Assembly (NCBI GenBank): GCA_030248135.1
Contig: JASANC010003299.1
Span: forward strand, 1 to 64,000
DNA length: 64,000 nucleotides
Reading direction: 5' to 3'
From: Theristus sp. LFF4_11
Taxonomy: Eukaryota > Nematoda > Chromadorea > Monhysterida > Xyalidae
Shown: in pieces, positions 33,996-44,769 of the stretch
Position numbering within the stretch: the first letter of the stretch is position 1
How the letters are laid out: every line of letters begins with the position of its first letter
Program-made: the position numbers and the translations under genes
The notes under the pieces: model-generated
What the model saw: the letters and a program-made list of their open reading frames with translations, nothing else
Databases searched by the model: none
Told to the model about the DNA's origin: nothing

Positions 33996-34726
33996 TAGAG
34001 ATGTAAGGGTCAAAAAAAATTATTTTTTTTATTTTTTTAAAGTAAAAAAATGAGCATTTTTTATTAAAAATTTTTGAAATTTTTTCTTTAATGTGCCCTG
34101 AAAATGCCGTTTTTGGCATAATTTTTCGAAAGTTCAACAAAAATTTTCTTTGACTTTACCTTGTCACTTAGTCTTCAACGCTGCAGGTGGTATTCTGGAT
34201 TGATTTATCGACTGTTTTCAGCCTTGGTGAGTGATGATCGACTCGCGCATTGAAGTACTTGAGCGTCGCAAAGGCTAGTTCAACAAATTCCGATGCCGAT
34301 GGGCGATAAGGTGAGATAGAAGCAGAGAACTCACATTTACGCATCGTTTTTCAGGATCTCGAAAGGTCGAAATTGCACTGTCTGCCAAAGCGTAACTTCG
34401 TTGGTTGCTCGTTGCTGTTTCGCCTCGTGTCGTCAGCATGATCACACCGGTTTGTTGTTGAACTTGTTTCCGTGTTATTTGAGGTGAATTGAGAGGCAAA
34501 ACACGAGACGTGATGTCGTCGGTGGGAAAATGGGGTCGCCGAAACCAAGTCTGAAATTTTCACCCTCCTCCCATATGAGTGGGGGTCATATGGTAAGTCG
34601 GTGGCTCCTCAGATGGTGATATTCGGACTCCCTGAAAAATTCTGAACAACTTTCATTTAAAAAAGAATTTAAAAAAAAATTTTTTTAAAGAAAAAAAAAT
34701 AGAAATTTTTTTTCTTGACATCTCTA
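33996..34726 (-). mobile_element. hAT-like element C, copy 4 (inverted)
   Basis: This 731-bp copy starts TAGAGATGTAAGGGTC and ends TTGACATCTCTA. The right flank is CCCCCCCC, the same as the left flank of copy 3. Copies 3 and 4 together therefore sit in one C tract of a D element. Confidence 0.88.
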
Positions 34727-34752
34727 CCCCCCCCAAAGTCACGTGGCCCGGC

Positions 34753-35470
34753 TAGGGTTGTTAAACAAAAATGAAAATTTTTTTTTTAAAAAAAAGTGAT
34801 TAAAAAAAAACAAAAATGCCGATTTTTAAAAAAAAAAATTCGAAAAATTTTCCTCTAATATGCTCTGAAAACCTCAATTTTGGCACAATTTTTCGAAAGT
34901 TCAACAAAAATTTTTTTTGATTATACCTCGTAAAACCTTTAGCAGTCGATTTTGGGCCGTTTTACCGACTGATTTTAGGCTTCGACAACATCTGCGATGA
35001 AGTTTTTGAGCGTCCCAAAGCTTAGCCTACCATTTCCGATGCAGATAAGGTGACGATTCGCCTCGCAGAGCGTCCGATTGTGCTCGCTGCTCCGTTTGCA
35101 AGCGCTACGTTGTCTGGTTGCTGCTTCGTGTCGTGTCGTCGCGACACCATCAGAAGAATTGATCGAATTTCAAGGCGGTATGTTTGTCTTCACTTTAGCA
35201 TTAGCTTAGCTGGGGACAATTAGTGACGTTTTGGAGGTCAAAACACAAGAAGAGGCATGGTGACGGTTTGGAAAAGGGGTAATTGAGGTCACCAAAACAA
35301 AATCTGCAAAGTTCCGCCATACGGGAGTCATTCGGGAGGCGCTTGCATATCATATGTGGTTCTTCAGACTCCCTGATTGATTTAGCACAACTTTGATTTT
35401 TGAATTTTTTTTTTTTAAAAATTTAAAAAAAAACAAAAATGACGATTTTTGTTTTTTTTTTACAACCCTA
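34753..35470 (+). mobile_element. hAT-like element A, copy 3 (intact)
   Basis: This 718-bp element runs from TAGGGTTGTTAAAC to ACAACCCTA. It has a perfect 8-bp target duplication GGCCCGGC (34745-34752, 35471-35478). It is the reference copy for the family. Confidence 0.93.
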
Positions 35471-35488
35471 GGCCCGGCCCCCCCCGCG

Positions 35489-36065
35489 GATTTGTATACA
35501 TACTTAAAACTGATTTTTTTGATTTCTGATCAGAGGTTGCTTGCAATGAGTCGTTGTAGGTTCCTGATCCTAAACCTAATCCTGAGCCAAGCCTTTTTTA
35601 TAAGGTGAAAATGATCAATTTAGTTTTTGCATTTTTTTCTTTCCTGTGTTAAAGGGCAAGGGCCACCGCCACTGCACATGCACCTGTTTTAATAATGATG
35701 CATTACGCCCCCCGCGCCCCCCCCCCCAAAATTTTCCAGCTATCTATCTATCGGGAAAATTTGCTCCAGCTATCTATATCGCCCCCCCCCAACCCCTCGG
35801 CTCTGGAACAACTATGACGGGACCCTGCTAAAAATACGCTAAAAATCAAGTATAAACGCGTATTTTACCTAAAATTAGCAAAATTTTCAAGAATTACTAG
35901 CAAAAATGGTCAATTTTGGTCAAAAATTGACTTATTTTATTTTATGTCTTCGAAGACAAAAATTTTCAGATAGATAATAGCTGAGCCGAAAAAACCTGTT
36001 TGATAGAGATAGATTCGAAAATTTTGGGGGGAGGCGGCCGCCCCCCCAAGCCCCCCTAGAACAAC
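35489..36065 (+). repeat. Element D, further copy, with C/G runs
   Basis: 35489-35706 repeats 28195-28410, including TACATACTTAAAA and TTATAAGGTGAAAATGATC. 35826-36060 repeats 27980-28190 and the GATAGAGATAGATTCGAAAA block at 28428. Its ends are undefined. Confidence 0.7.
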
Positions 36066-37336
36066 TATGCTCCCTGATTGATTTAGCACAACTTTTATTT
36101 TCAAAATTTAAAAAAAAATCAAAAAACGTCATGTTTGTTTTTTTAACAGCTCTAGTACCCCTCTCCGCGTCTTGGTACTTCTGAGCTTCTCTATCTCTTC
36201 TTAGCCCTGATTTCTGGAACAATAAAGCGACAAAACGAGTGACGACGTTAGAATCAGCTCAGCTATCAGTGTCCTCAATCGAAGTCGAACCCGTCGCGAG
36301 TCCTCTGTCGCCCGTCATGATCGCTGGTTCTGCCTACCTTGTGAATACAACGGTTTGCTGAAAAGAATTTAGTTGGTTGATGTTGGCTGGCTTGCGATTT
36401 GCAGAAAAGGCGCGTTAATGATCATGAAATAGGTTTTCGTGACCTAGAGCTAGTGAATTTTGCTGAAAATCTGTGAATGCACCTTGGTTGGTCCTTGAGA
36501 GATGTCGCGCGAGTGTGATAACACTGAGTGTCTGTCTCAAATAAAAATTCATATCAGTGTATCGAGGATGAGGGGGTAACCGGTCCGGTGGTTGGTGCCC
36601 CACAAAGCACGCTAGACCATTGTTGTTTTAGTCCGCACCGAAGGGGCTGCGGTGGAGTCACGCGATACCCTTTTAAAACCTGACTGTACCATCCACACCC
36701 GCACACACCGGACCGGAACTATTCACAATTATGAATTTTTGTTCAAAAATCATGATTTTCCGTTTGTAAAGTCCATAATATATGCAGCATATGTGATAAC
36801 CTGACATCCGTCATTGCAATTTCAAAGAATTTGTGGCAAAATTTAGCGTTTTTCAGGCAAATGTGCAGACTTGGCTGCAGCAAACAGGGATTTTTGAACA
36901 CAGCCAAATTTTGGTTGTGCTGGGGTGCTCTGCGGAGGTAGGAGGGGGTGGTTCACCGTTCACTGGTTGTGATGGTTGTGAGGGGAAATTATGGCAACAT
37001 AAATTTTCTTGTGGGTGAGATTGGAGATACAGGGAAGTTACATGGCGTGACAACAGAACAGTGCTAAACTTTGGAAACCTAGCGGTATGTATCCTTTCTA
37101 AAATTAATCAATTTAGACTAGAGTTAAATGTGTGAGCGACGGTTTATTGTGCCAACTCTAAACCCTAATCACCGAAATCAAAAAGAAAGCTGGTTATTCT
37201 ACCACTAAAACTGAGCAACATCACTTCACTGATACTTGTGCTAAGTTTGCATGATTTGCAGTTTTATTTAGCCTGCTGACACACTAACATCGAATGCCCA
37301 AATGTCTGCCCGAGCTCGACTGTCATTAACACAGCC
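36066..37336. other. Region upstream of the PRPP synthetase-like gene
   Basis: No gene was recognised. A palindrome with arms CCGGTCCGGTG and CACCGGACCGG spans about 36580-36716. The stretch 36866-36917 resembles the interior of element B (CAGCAAACAGG, TTTTTGAACACAG). The last 300 bp should hold the promoter of the gene starting at 37337. Confidence 0.5.
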
Positions 37337-39938
37337 ATGATTCCCGCCGCGCTCACCTCTCAGCACACGGCATGCGTGAAGTGCAAGAAGGTGCGACGAT
37401 TTTGCTTGCTGTGCTGCATTCTCACAATTCAGGATTGTCTTCCCACCTGAATTTTTTGTTTATGCGCGAAACTCGTTTGTGTTTGTTGTTGTTGTTGTTC
37501 ATCGCCCAACAGGTGTGCAAGGTAGTGACGCAATTTGGCCAATCTAGCGGGCTCGCTCGGGTGCAGAAGCTGCGTCGTGGTTTTCCTCAGTTTGTGTGTT
37601 TTTGTCACAGATTCACGCGAACAAGCCTGTTTGGATCTTGTACCACGAAAGCCAAGAGCATTTAGCCAAGGAGACCGTCAGCGAATGTCGTCGTGTTCTG
37701 GAGATGGCCGCTGCCTCATCGGCCTCTAACAACGAATGCACCTTGGTTTGTTGGTTTTTGTTATTAATATTAGTCGCGCACCGGTTCCGGAAACCATAAG
37801 GTATCAAACTCCGGTGAGAATAAAAAGCAACCGTGCTTTTGATTCCCAACAAGACCTTGCCAAATCATTTTGTGCTCGTTTTTTTTGTACAGAAAAACCG
37901 CGATGTTGAGCTGCGACCGTTGATCGAATGGAAATCATTTCGCGACGGCTTTCCCGATCTGTTCATTCGCAACGTGAAGGAGTTGGCTGGCAAAGATGGT
38001 CGGCAATTGTGGTGGAACTCTTTGAAAAACCACTAAGTACACCAAATGGATCACTATAATGGACGAGCATGACTCATTTTTGCAGTGATCTTCATTGCCT
38101 CCTTCCACTCGGTGGACGTGATCTTCGAGCAAATCAGTCTGATCTACGCGCTGCCGCGCTACCTCGCTCACTCGGTCACGGTGTTGCTGCCGTATTTCCC
38201 GACCGGCACCATGGAGCGCGTCGATCATGAGGGACAGATCGCCACCGCCAATGTGCGCTGTCAGTTTTGTTGTTTTCATGTCATGGAGGTTGTGCAGTCA
38301 GTTCCTATATTATATCCAGCTAGCTGATTGGTTCACGCGACGCATGCCTTCCTGTGGACGCCAGTCTCCACCTCCGCAGCACTGCATCACCATTCACCAA
38401 CCAGTCAGCTGATTGCACTGTAACTTGTACTAGTGTTGAATTGTTGTCTCGTGTGTCAGACGCTTGCGATCATGCTCTCGTCAACGCCGACGACCGCGCG
38501 TGGGCCGACGCAGATCATGATCTTTGACATACACGCGCTGCAGGAGCGCTTTTACTTCAGCAGCAACGTCATTCCGAGGTTGCGAGCGGTTTTTGCTTGT
38601 TGGTTGTCGAGTTCAGTTTTAGTTGTGCGTTCAGCCGTTGAACTTGTGTTTTCCATGAGTTTGTACAGTGGAACTCTAAATTATAGGGAATCAGCTGATT
38701 CGTTGGTGATTACGGCAGGATTGCTTTCTGTGCAAACACCGCCCCCACATCAATGCCTGCACAGAAATCATGCGTACCGTAATCACCAGTTAATCAGTTG
38801 ATTCCCTATAATTTAGAGTTTGACTGTAGAGAAGATAGTGATGCCAAAACTCATTTCTTTCAATGTTGCAAAATCGAGACTTGCAGACTGGAAACTGCGA
38901 TTCCACTGTTGGTGAAAGTGGTGAAGAGCGCATTCGCGCACGTGCCCCTCGACAGCATCGCCGTCGCGTTTCCCGACGAAGGCGCTCAAAAACGATTCCA
39001 TCAGTATTTCCCATCCGAATGGCAGAACGTTTGTTTCTCGAAAGTGCGCGAGGGCAGTAAACGATACATCAAACACAAAGAAGGTCGGCATTCCTTTTCT
39101 CCTAAACCGTGTGGATTTCTGATTAGCATGAGTACAAAAAGCCGGTTTTATTGTTTTTTGTTGCTTAGGCGAGGCGGTCGGTAAACACGTGGTCTTGGTT
39201 GATGATCTCGCGCAAACGGGTGGCACCTTAATCGAAACGATCAAAGTGAGTCCTCTGAGATAAACCGCGTTTCAGACCTGCTTTCAGGCGAAACCAAAGC
39301 GTGCTTTCCAAATGGCCAACGCGGTTTTCTGATCTAAGGTTTTGCCTTGCAACAAGTCCAAAACCAACTATTACCTTTTTATTTTGGTCCCGAGACTCAA
39401 TGCGCGCATAGATAAACAGTTTCATGCATGCATGACGCGGCAATTCAAAATTGGCAAAATAATCCGACTCCACTCCCCTAAATAGAGCCGAGTAACTTTG
39501 GACGTATTTGAATTGCCACACAAAGATTGAAACTAGAGTTTCCTTTCTGCGTCTGCGCCCGCAATGAGTCGCAGAACCCAAAAGCTTCATGATACACGAA
39601 CGCATTCACCGAAGATAAGTTGATTGGATGGTGCATGAGTTTGGCGTTGTAGAATCCATGGTTACCCGCAACTGAGTGGCACCCCACTTCGAGCGCAGGT
39701 GCTACGTGCGATGCAGTGCGCCTCGGTGTCTGCGTACGTGACGCACGCCGTTTTCCCGCAAAACAGCTGGCGCAAGTTCACCGCCGAGCAGGCGCCCGGC
39801 CTGCTGGAGCACTTCTGGGTCACGGACAGCGTGCCGCATGCGCGCCACATCGCGACGCATTCGCCCTTCGAGCTCGTATCGTTGTCGACGCAGATTGCCG
39901 ACGTGCTACTTGGCTTTGATCTCAAGTATTTTGAGTGA
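37337..39938 (+). CDS. PRPP synthetase-like phosphoribosyltransferase, plant PRS3/PRS4 type
   Basis: The family makes phosphoribosyl diphosphate from ribose-5-phosphate and ATP for purine, pyrimidine and NAD synthesis. Exons: 37337-37390, 37611-37745, 37893-37998, 38086-38252, 38460-38578, 38887-39083, 39169-39245, 39699-39938; 364 residues with consistent phases. Landmarks: [56 protein letters not shown], the [13 protein letters not shown] block with its Asp-His pair, and the PRPP-binding loop [14 protein letters not shown], followed by [11 protein letters not shown]. From memory these match the plant cytosolic PRS3/4 group better than the usual animal PRPS1 type. The typical KxFxxxE-type flexible loop of class I enzymes was not seen. 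Exon 1, carrying CVKCKK, is the least certain. Introns 4, 5 and 7 carry repeats. Confidence 0.87.
38290..38422. mobile_element. MITE-like inverted repeat in intron 4 of the PRPP synthetase-like gene
   Basis: The left part has AGCTAGCTGATTGGTTCACG. The right part has CACCAACCAGTCAGCTGATT and ends GCACTGTA. The arms are imperfectly complementary. The core AGCTGATTGGTT is shared with elements E, F and the one at 46066. Confidence 0.5.
38666..38826. mobile_element. Mariner-like MITE F in intron 5
   Basis: This 161-bp element has ends CAGTGGAACTCTAAATTATA and its near-perfect reverse complement, flanked by TA (38664-38665, 38827-38828). The arms include GGAATCAGCTGATT and CGTAATCACCA. The first 11 bases of its end resemble element E. 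Confidence 0.9.
39371..39576 (-). repeat. Dispersed repeat G, reverse copy, in intron 7
   Basis: It is the reverse complement of 45073-45262, sharing GAGACTCAATGCGCGCATAG and the GTTTCATGCATG and CGACTC blocks. Identity is moderate and it contains small indels. Confidence 0.75.
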
Positions 39939-40710
39939 CTTTGCTGGAAAAAACCGGTGTGTGCTGTGCTGTTTCAACTCTCACTCTCAGTTACTTGTAA
40001 ATTTCTATTCGCCTTTCTGGATTTTTTCTCCTTTGAATTGCGTCCTTTTCTTTGTTTGAGCCTGTATCGATTTGTGGCCATTTTCTTTTCTTGATGACCG
40101 CCCAGCCATAACGTTGCCAGATGCTAGAGATATTTCGTATCCTGATCTTTATTTTGGTTGTGCTGTGATACTATCTTTTTCATTATTTTCTGTCATGGTT
40201 TATCATAACAGAGCACTTTGCTCTTCAAATAACATGCAGGCTTGAACTTGTTGCATTTGTTGATTGCTAACTTACCGTCCGTTGTTTTGCAGATTACAAA
40301 CAACAAACTGACGAGCATAATTGCTTTTTGCATTGGCATTATTTCATACATTTAGCTTTAGCTCTCAGAAATGAAAAAACGCATCGGTCATAATCGAAGT
40401 GAATCTTCGTTTTCTTGTTTTTTTATGCGTATTAGTCGCTTTTATATGCCACAATTACCTAGACAAAATATAATAGTGCTGTGAGATTTGAATTTGATTT
40501 TGCTGAATTTGTAACATTCGTGACACTTTTATATTTGCAATTAGAAGAACTTGAAATGCTTGTGACATCTGATCGAATAAAGAAAATAAGCAAATAAATT
40601 ATGGTCGGTCGGTCTAATTATCTGGGATTTTCGCACTGCGCACGAGTGACGACTGCTTTGCACACTTCGACCTCGAGTGACTCGAGTTTTCTAAAGTCCG
40701 TAACTTCATT
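39939..40710. other. Convergent 3' intergenic region
   Basis: It separates two genes whose stops face each other. AATAAA at 40576-40581 would end the plus-strand gene. TTTATT at about 40150 reads as AATAAA on the minus strand and could end the Cys-rich gene. No coding sequence was recognised. Confidence 0.45.
40576..40581 (+). terminator. Possible poly(A) signal of the PRPP synthetase-like gene
   Basis: AATAAA lies about 640 bp after the stop, followed closely by AAATAAA at 40592. Overlap with the minus-strand transcript would be expected if it is used. Confidence 0.35.
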
Positions 40711-42773
40711 TTATAGTTTAAACTCTGAGTTTTTTCTAAATTGTGAGTGAGCCAAACCGAAGACTCGAGTGCAAACTTGCCCTTGCTCGACGAGTCTGAT
40801 GTTGCGCATCACCTCGCCCGGTCCGTGCGCCACGGACGTCGCGTGCTGATTCCAAATCGGGTGCCGCCACCGGCAGTCCGTAAAGTCGGAGCTCAAACTT
40901 TGACAGCACCACGCTTCCGTTCTGAAAAACGGCGCATTTGTGGTCGTTTGCGGTAAAGGCCCGTTTATGCCCACGTATGTGCATTTAGGTACGGCACGGC
41001 ACGCCACTTTAGGTCTCGTGTTATTGCATACTACCGTTCATACCTGACGTACGTCTGCATACGTCTACATAAGTCAGGTATAAATGGGCCTTGACACAAC
41101 AACGCTCCTTGTAGTTCCACGAAAGTGTCTTCGTGTTTTGGTTTGCTGTTCTTTGATCAAACGGGTAAACGTGAAAACCAGATTTACGTGGCGACCGATC
41201 CGTCCGGATATAGTCGCGTATTCAGACCGGCCACAAAGATCGAGATGCCGCCGCCGTCGCGCCAGTCGGGGTGCGTCGAGCACGACTCCTCCCAGCGGCA
41301 ACCCTGTCGTGGTATGAATTTGATTGATTTCGGTGTTCTGTGTTAAGTTTTAATTGCGTAATTCAGTGTTTTTTAAACGTTTGGGTACTACGTGCCCACG
41401 TGGCACTTTTGGTCACGCTGATAAAAAAGCGGCTCGTCTTCCACAACGCCCATAATACAGGGTGGACCAAAAAAGGTATCCAATTTCAAACTGCTCTCCC
41501 TGGCGTGTGGTAAGACCTTTTGAGTTGAAATGGTAAGACCTTTTCAGCACCGATAGAACTCAGAACACATCATTGAATTTTCTGACAAATTTTTTTATTG
41601 GGTTAGTCAAGTAAAATCAGTTTTACATCGTAGTGTTTGAAAAATCGACATCGACTAAAGGCTAAAAAATCGACTAAAGGCATCATTGCTCATAGAGGTC
41701 ATCATCATTATTAAGGTTCTCATCTGAGCGTCTCCGGTGACAAACGTTGAGGATTTCAGGACAAACAATCGTCTTGCAGTTCGCAAAATCGACGGAGACG
41801 TCGGACTGCGGCAGAAAGTGCTGCTCAGTTTCCAACATCGAATGGACGCTGTCGTTGAGAACAATGGCGCGCACATTCAGCAGCTGATCTGACGGCAATT
41901 GGCCGAAGAAGAAGAAGAAGAGGACGAGACAATCAACCACTGCCAGATGAGAACCTTGATGACGATGATGACGTCTATGAGCAATGATGCGTTTTGAGAT
42001 TCTCTGTGAAAACTTGTTTTTGCGCGAAAAAGTCGATTTTTCAAACATTGCGCTGTAAAACTAAATTTACTTGACTAAGCCCAAAAAATTGTCAGAAAAA
42101 ATCTCTTATGCGTGAATATATGTATCAACACTGAAAATTTCAGCTCACAAGGTGTTACCACACGCTAGTGAAAGCAGTTTGAAACCAGATATTTTTTTTT
42201 GGCTCACCCTGTATATTCATACTTGTGCCATTTCGCTAATTTGCACCCATAGTGTAAAATTTGAACATGAAACAGGGTATTTCTGTCGTGTGTACACCAG
42301 GCCATTCTGGGTCTAGCTATCTAATGAAAAAGCGGCCGGGATGTTATGCACGATTTGCAAGCAGTTTCGCCAAAAAACATGTAATCACTACATCGTCATG
42401 CATGATGAAAGTAATCACTGGACAAAGTAAACTGAGAGTGAGCGAAAAGCGCATTCTTATTCTTGGACGTGATTTCGTCATTACGACCCGCAAATCATGA
42501 CACATGTCTTGCTGGTGACGTTCAGTTGTCACGCCATACTCCACCAACCCTTGTGCAACCAGGCGGCTCCATCGCAATGCAGCGCGGCAGGATGACGGTC
42601 TTATTGACGCCTTTGTCCATTTCGCTGAACAGCAGTATTGTGAACAATTTCTGGCCTTGGCCGCACAGGCGGTGGAAATCCTCGAAATAGGGGGGCCGAC
42701 GGGCTTCGACTGCGATGGCGACGAAACCGAGAATCACGAGGCTGCACACAAGCGGAGATCGTGGGGAGCGCAT
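40711..42773 (-). CDS. Small secreted cysteine-rich protein, family unknown
   Basis: I do not recognise the family. Exons in transcript order: 42773-42540, 41303-41188, 40921-40711. The phases agree (0, then 2) and the product is 186 residues. It opens with a clear signal peptide (MRSPRSPLVCSLVILGFVAIAVEA, split here by cleavage after about residue 24). The mature part has Cys residues in LCGQG, PRCIAM, PGCTRV, GCRWEESC, AWCCQS, TDCRWRH and VCTRVF, ten in all, enough for five disulfides. Two CRW motifs stand out. Tryptophans are frequent. There is one N-glycosylation sequon (NKT). No membrane anchor follows. A longer in-frame start at 42845 exists but would spoil the signal peptide. The exon 1 donor could instead be a few codons earlier. 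Confidence 0.75.
40956..41092. mobile_element. Palindromic MITE (AAGGCCCGTTTAT ends), copy 2
   Basis: The element starts AAGGCCCGTTTATGCCCACG and ends TCAGGTATAAATGGGCCTT. It is collinear with 13217-13347. It lies in intron 2 of the Cys-rich gene. Confidence 0.85.
41456..42213. mobile_element. Mariner-like element H in intron 1 of the Cys-rich gene
   Basis: Ends TACAGGGTGGACCAAAAAAG and, in reverse, TACAGGGTGAGCCAAAAAAA enclose 758 bp. The subterminal TTTCAAACTGCT and GCGTGTGGTAA-type blocks are also inverted. CAGGGTG..CCAAAA is a common mariner end. A 121-codon minus-strand frame inside (42048-41683) shows no transposase motif I can name. Confidence 0.85.
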
Positions 42774-44769
42774 TTTGACGGATTTCTGTTGATTCGGCCA
42801 GAATAGACGAATGATATTGGCGGTTTGAGAAAGAATTTTCAGCACGAAGTGCAGCTAATGACGTTTCAATAATGGTTATATGTGTTGTGTAATTTTTTGT
42901 TAGAACTTGCTAAGATGCGCTGAGCGTTAGGCAGCAAAACATGTCGGCACAACACGCAACAGCATTCACATTTGCGTTTGCAGTTTGATTACACCATGCA
43001 CTGCACGTCTTGTGTCATTCATTGTCTTTCACCACCGGCTTGTCAACGTTGTGTTGTTTTCATTTTTAATCACAACAAGTAATCATATTGACAAAAAATT
43101 GGCGTACTGTTGTTTTAAAAGTAGGAAATACAATAATTCTTCTCAACATCTTCACTGTTGTTTGTTGAGTTGAGTTGTAAAATTGTGTTAGCTACTGTGG
43201 CAGCTGAGCAAACGGTTTTGCACGAACAAAACTGACTCTCTTTTAGCAACTTGTTTCAAATAACTTTTCAAGACTCAACAACTCAAGTGGCGGTTGTGTA
43301 GCAACTGCAGGCGGGTGACAAATAGCGAAAAAACTCGGCAGATAATGTTCAATGGGTTATTTGTCTTCTCATAAGCTGGGTGCGATTAATTTTTTTACAC
43401 AACCGGTTGCTGGTGGTTTTGTTGCTTGCATTTTTGCATTTTCGTTGACAGTCATTTGTCCACTTGGGTGCTCGCGTGCAAACACGATGGTTGGTCTATT
43501 TAAGGATTTTTGTTGTTCTGTGAATACAGGTTAAAGCGATCATGGGTCGTCGTGTCACGAATTGCTGAATGTTTCAAAACTTCCTTATTGATGTGTAGCT
43601 GAATTGAACTGGTTTTTGTCAGTTTCAACAACTATCGAACACCAGTAAATTAAGGCCCGGACAACCTGCTTGATGTGCAACGCTGAAATTTTTTAACAGT
43701 CTTTTTTCTGACAAGCATTCCGTCGGGCAACAACAGCAAAACAATGTAGTTGTAAAAGTAACAAAAAGACATTTCGAAAACATTTTATGCGCCGTGTACA
43801 AAGAAAGAAGTTCAACTCAGAAAAGTCATTGCGTTTAGCACAATCTACAGCTCTGCAAAAGTGAAACTCACTGAATGCAACCCTCACATATTCACGTTGT
43901 ATAGAAAACAAAAATGTGGCTAGTAAAGTGACGAAGCGACAAAGTTTTGCCGCCCAATCGCTGAGTATTACATAACGCGCACGTTATGACACATGTGGTG
44001 CAACGTGTAATAATAATATACGCTGCGCAACATTGCCAGTGGCTGCTCGCGTTTTGTCTGTGTCTAGGTCTACGCGAGATGAATGCGAAAGAAAATATCT
44101 ACTGACGAAAAGTGAGCGTCAGGAAATGTAGCGCGGCGAAAGCAACGCGCGATAATGGCAAAAGAGCAAAGCTTCAGTGTGCGACGTGTGGAGCGGCGCT
44201 GCCAGCTGTATTATTTGCGTGAGTGGAATCATCATTGAACGTAATATTTCTTCTGCTTTCCGAGGGACTTGTGCTCCGAGCAGACTATCTAGCAATGTGT
44301 GCACATTCAACGTAGCAGCAGTAGCGAACTTGAGCGCCACGAAATTTACGACACAACGGCGAAACAAAACGTTTCTCCCTCCGCGAAGGTATGTATGCGT
44401 GCTACCATTTTACGAGCATTATCAGGGTAATCAGAAACGGCGCAGCGGTGTTTGCACGCGCTGCACATTATCATTAGTGAAAAACTGTCAGTTTTTCAGT
44501 TGTTTTCAGTAAAACTTCTCAAGGAGACTTATTATGGACGAGGTGTGTGCAGATCTTTTTCGCTCAAGTGCCACTGTCGCAATCGATAATCCTTGAGTGG
44601 TACATTTGTACATTCAATGAAAAATGATCTCTTATGTGCACAGGCCACGCCCACGCATCGAACTGCATTGCTTCAGCTAATTTTGGCCTTGCTCCTCAAG
44701 TTTATTGACAAACACGAAAAAAGCGTTTATCATCTTTCGTTCAGTTCAACGGCAAAACGCGTGTAAATA
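42774..44769. other. Divergent promoter region between the Cys-rich gene and unc-89
   Basis: The two genes point away from each other across 2 kb, so both promoters should be here. No coding sequence was recognised. TTCGTTCAG ends at 44744, 25 bp before the unc-89 ATG, and could be a 5'UTR or spliced-leader acceptor. Confidence 0.5.
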
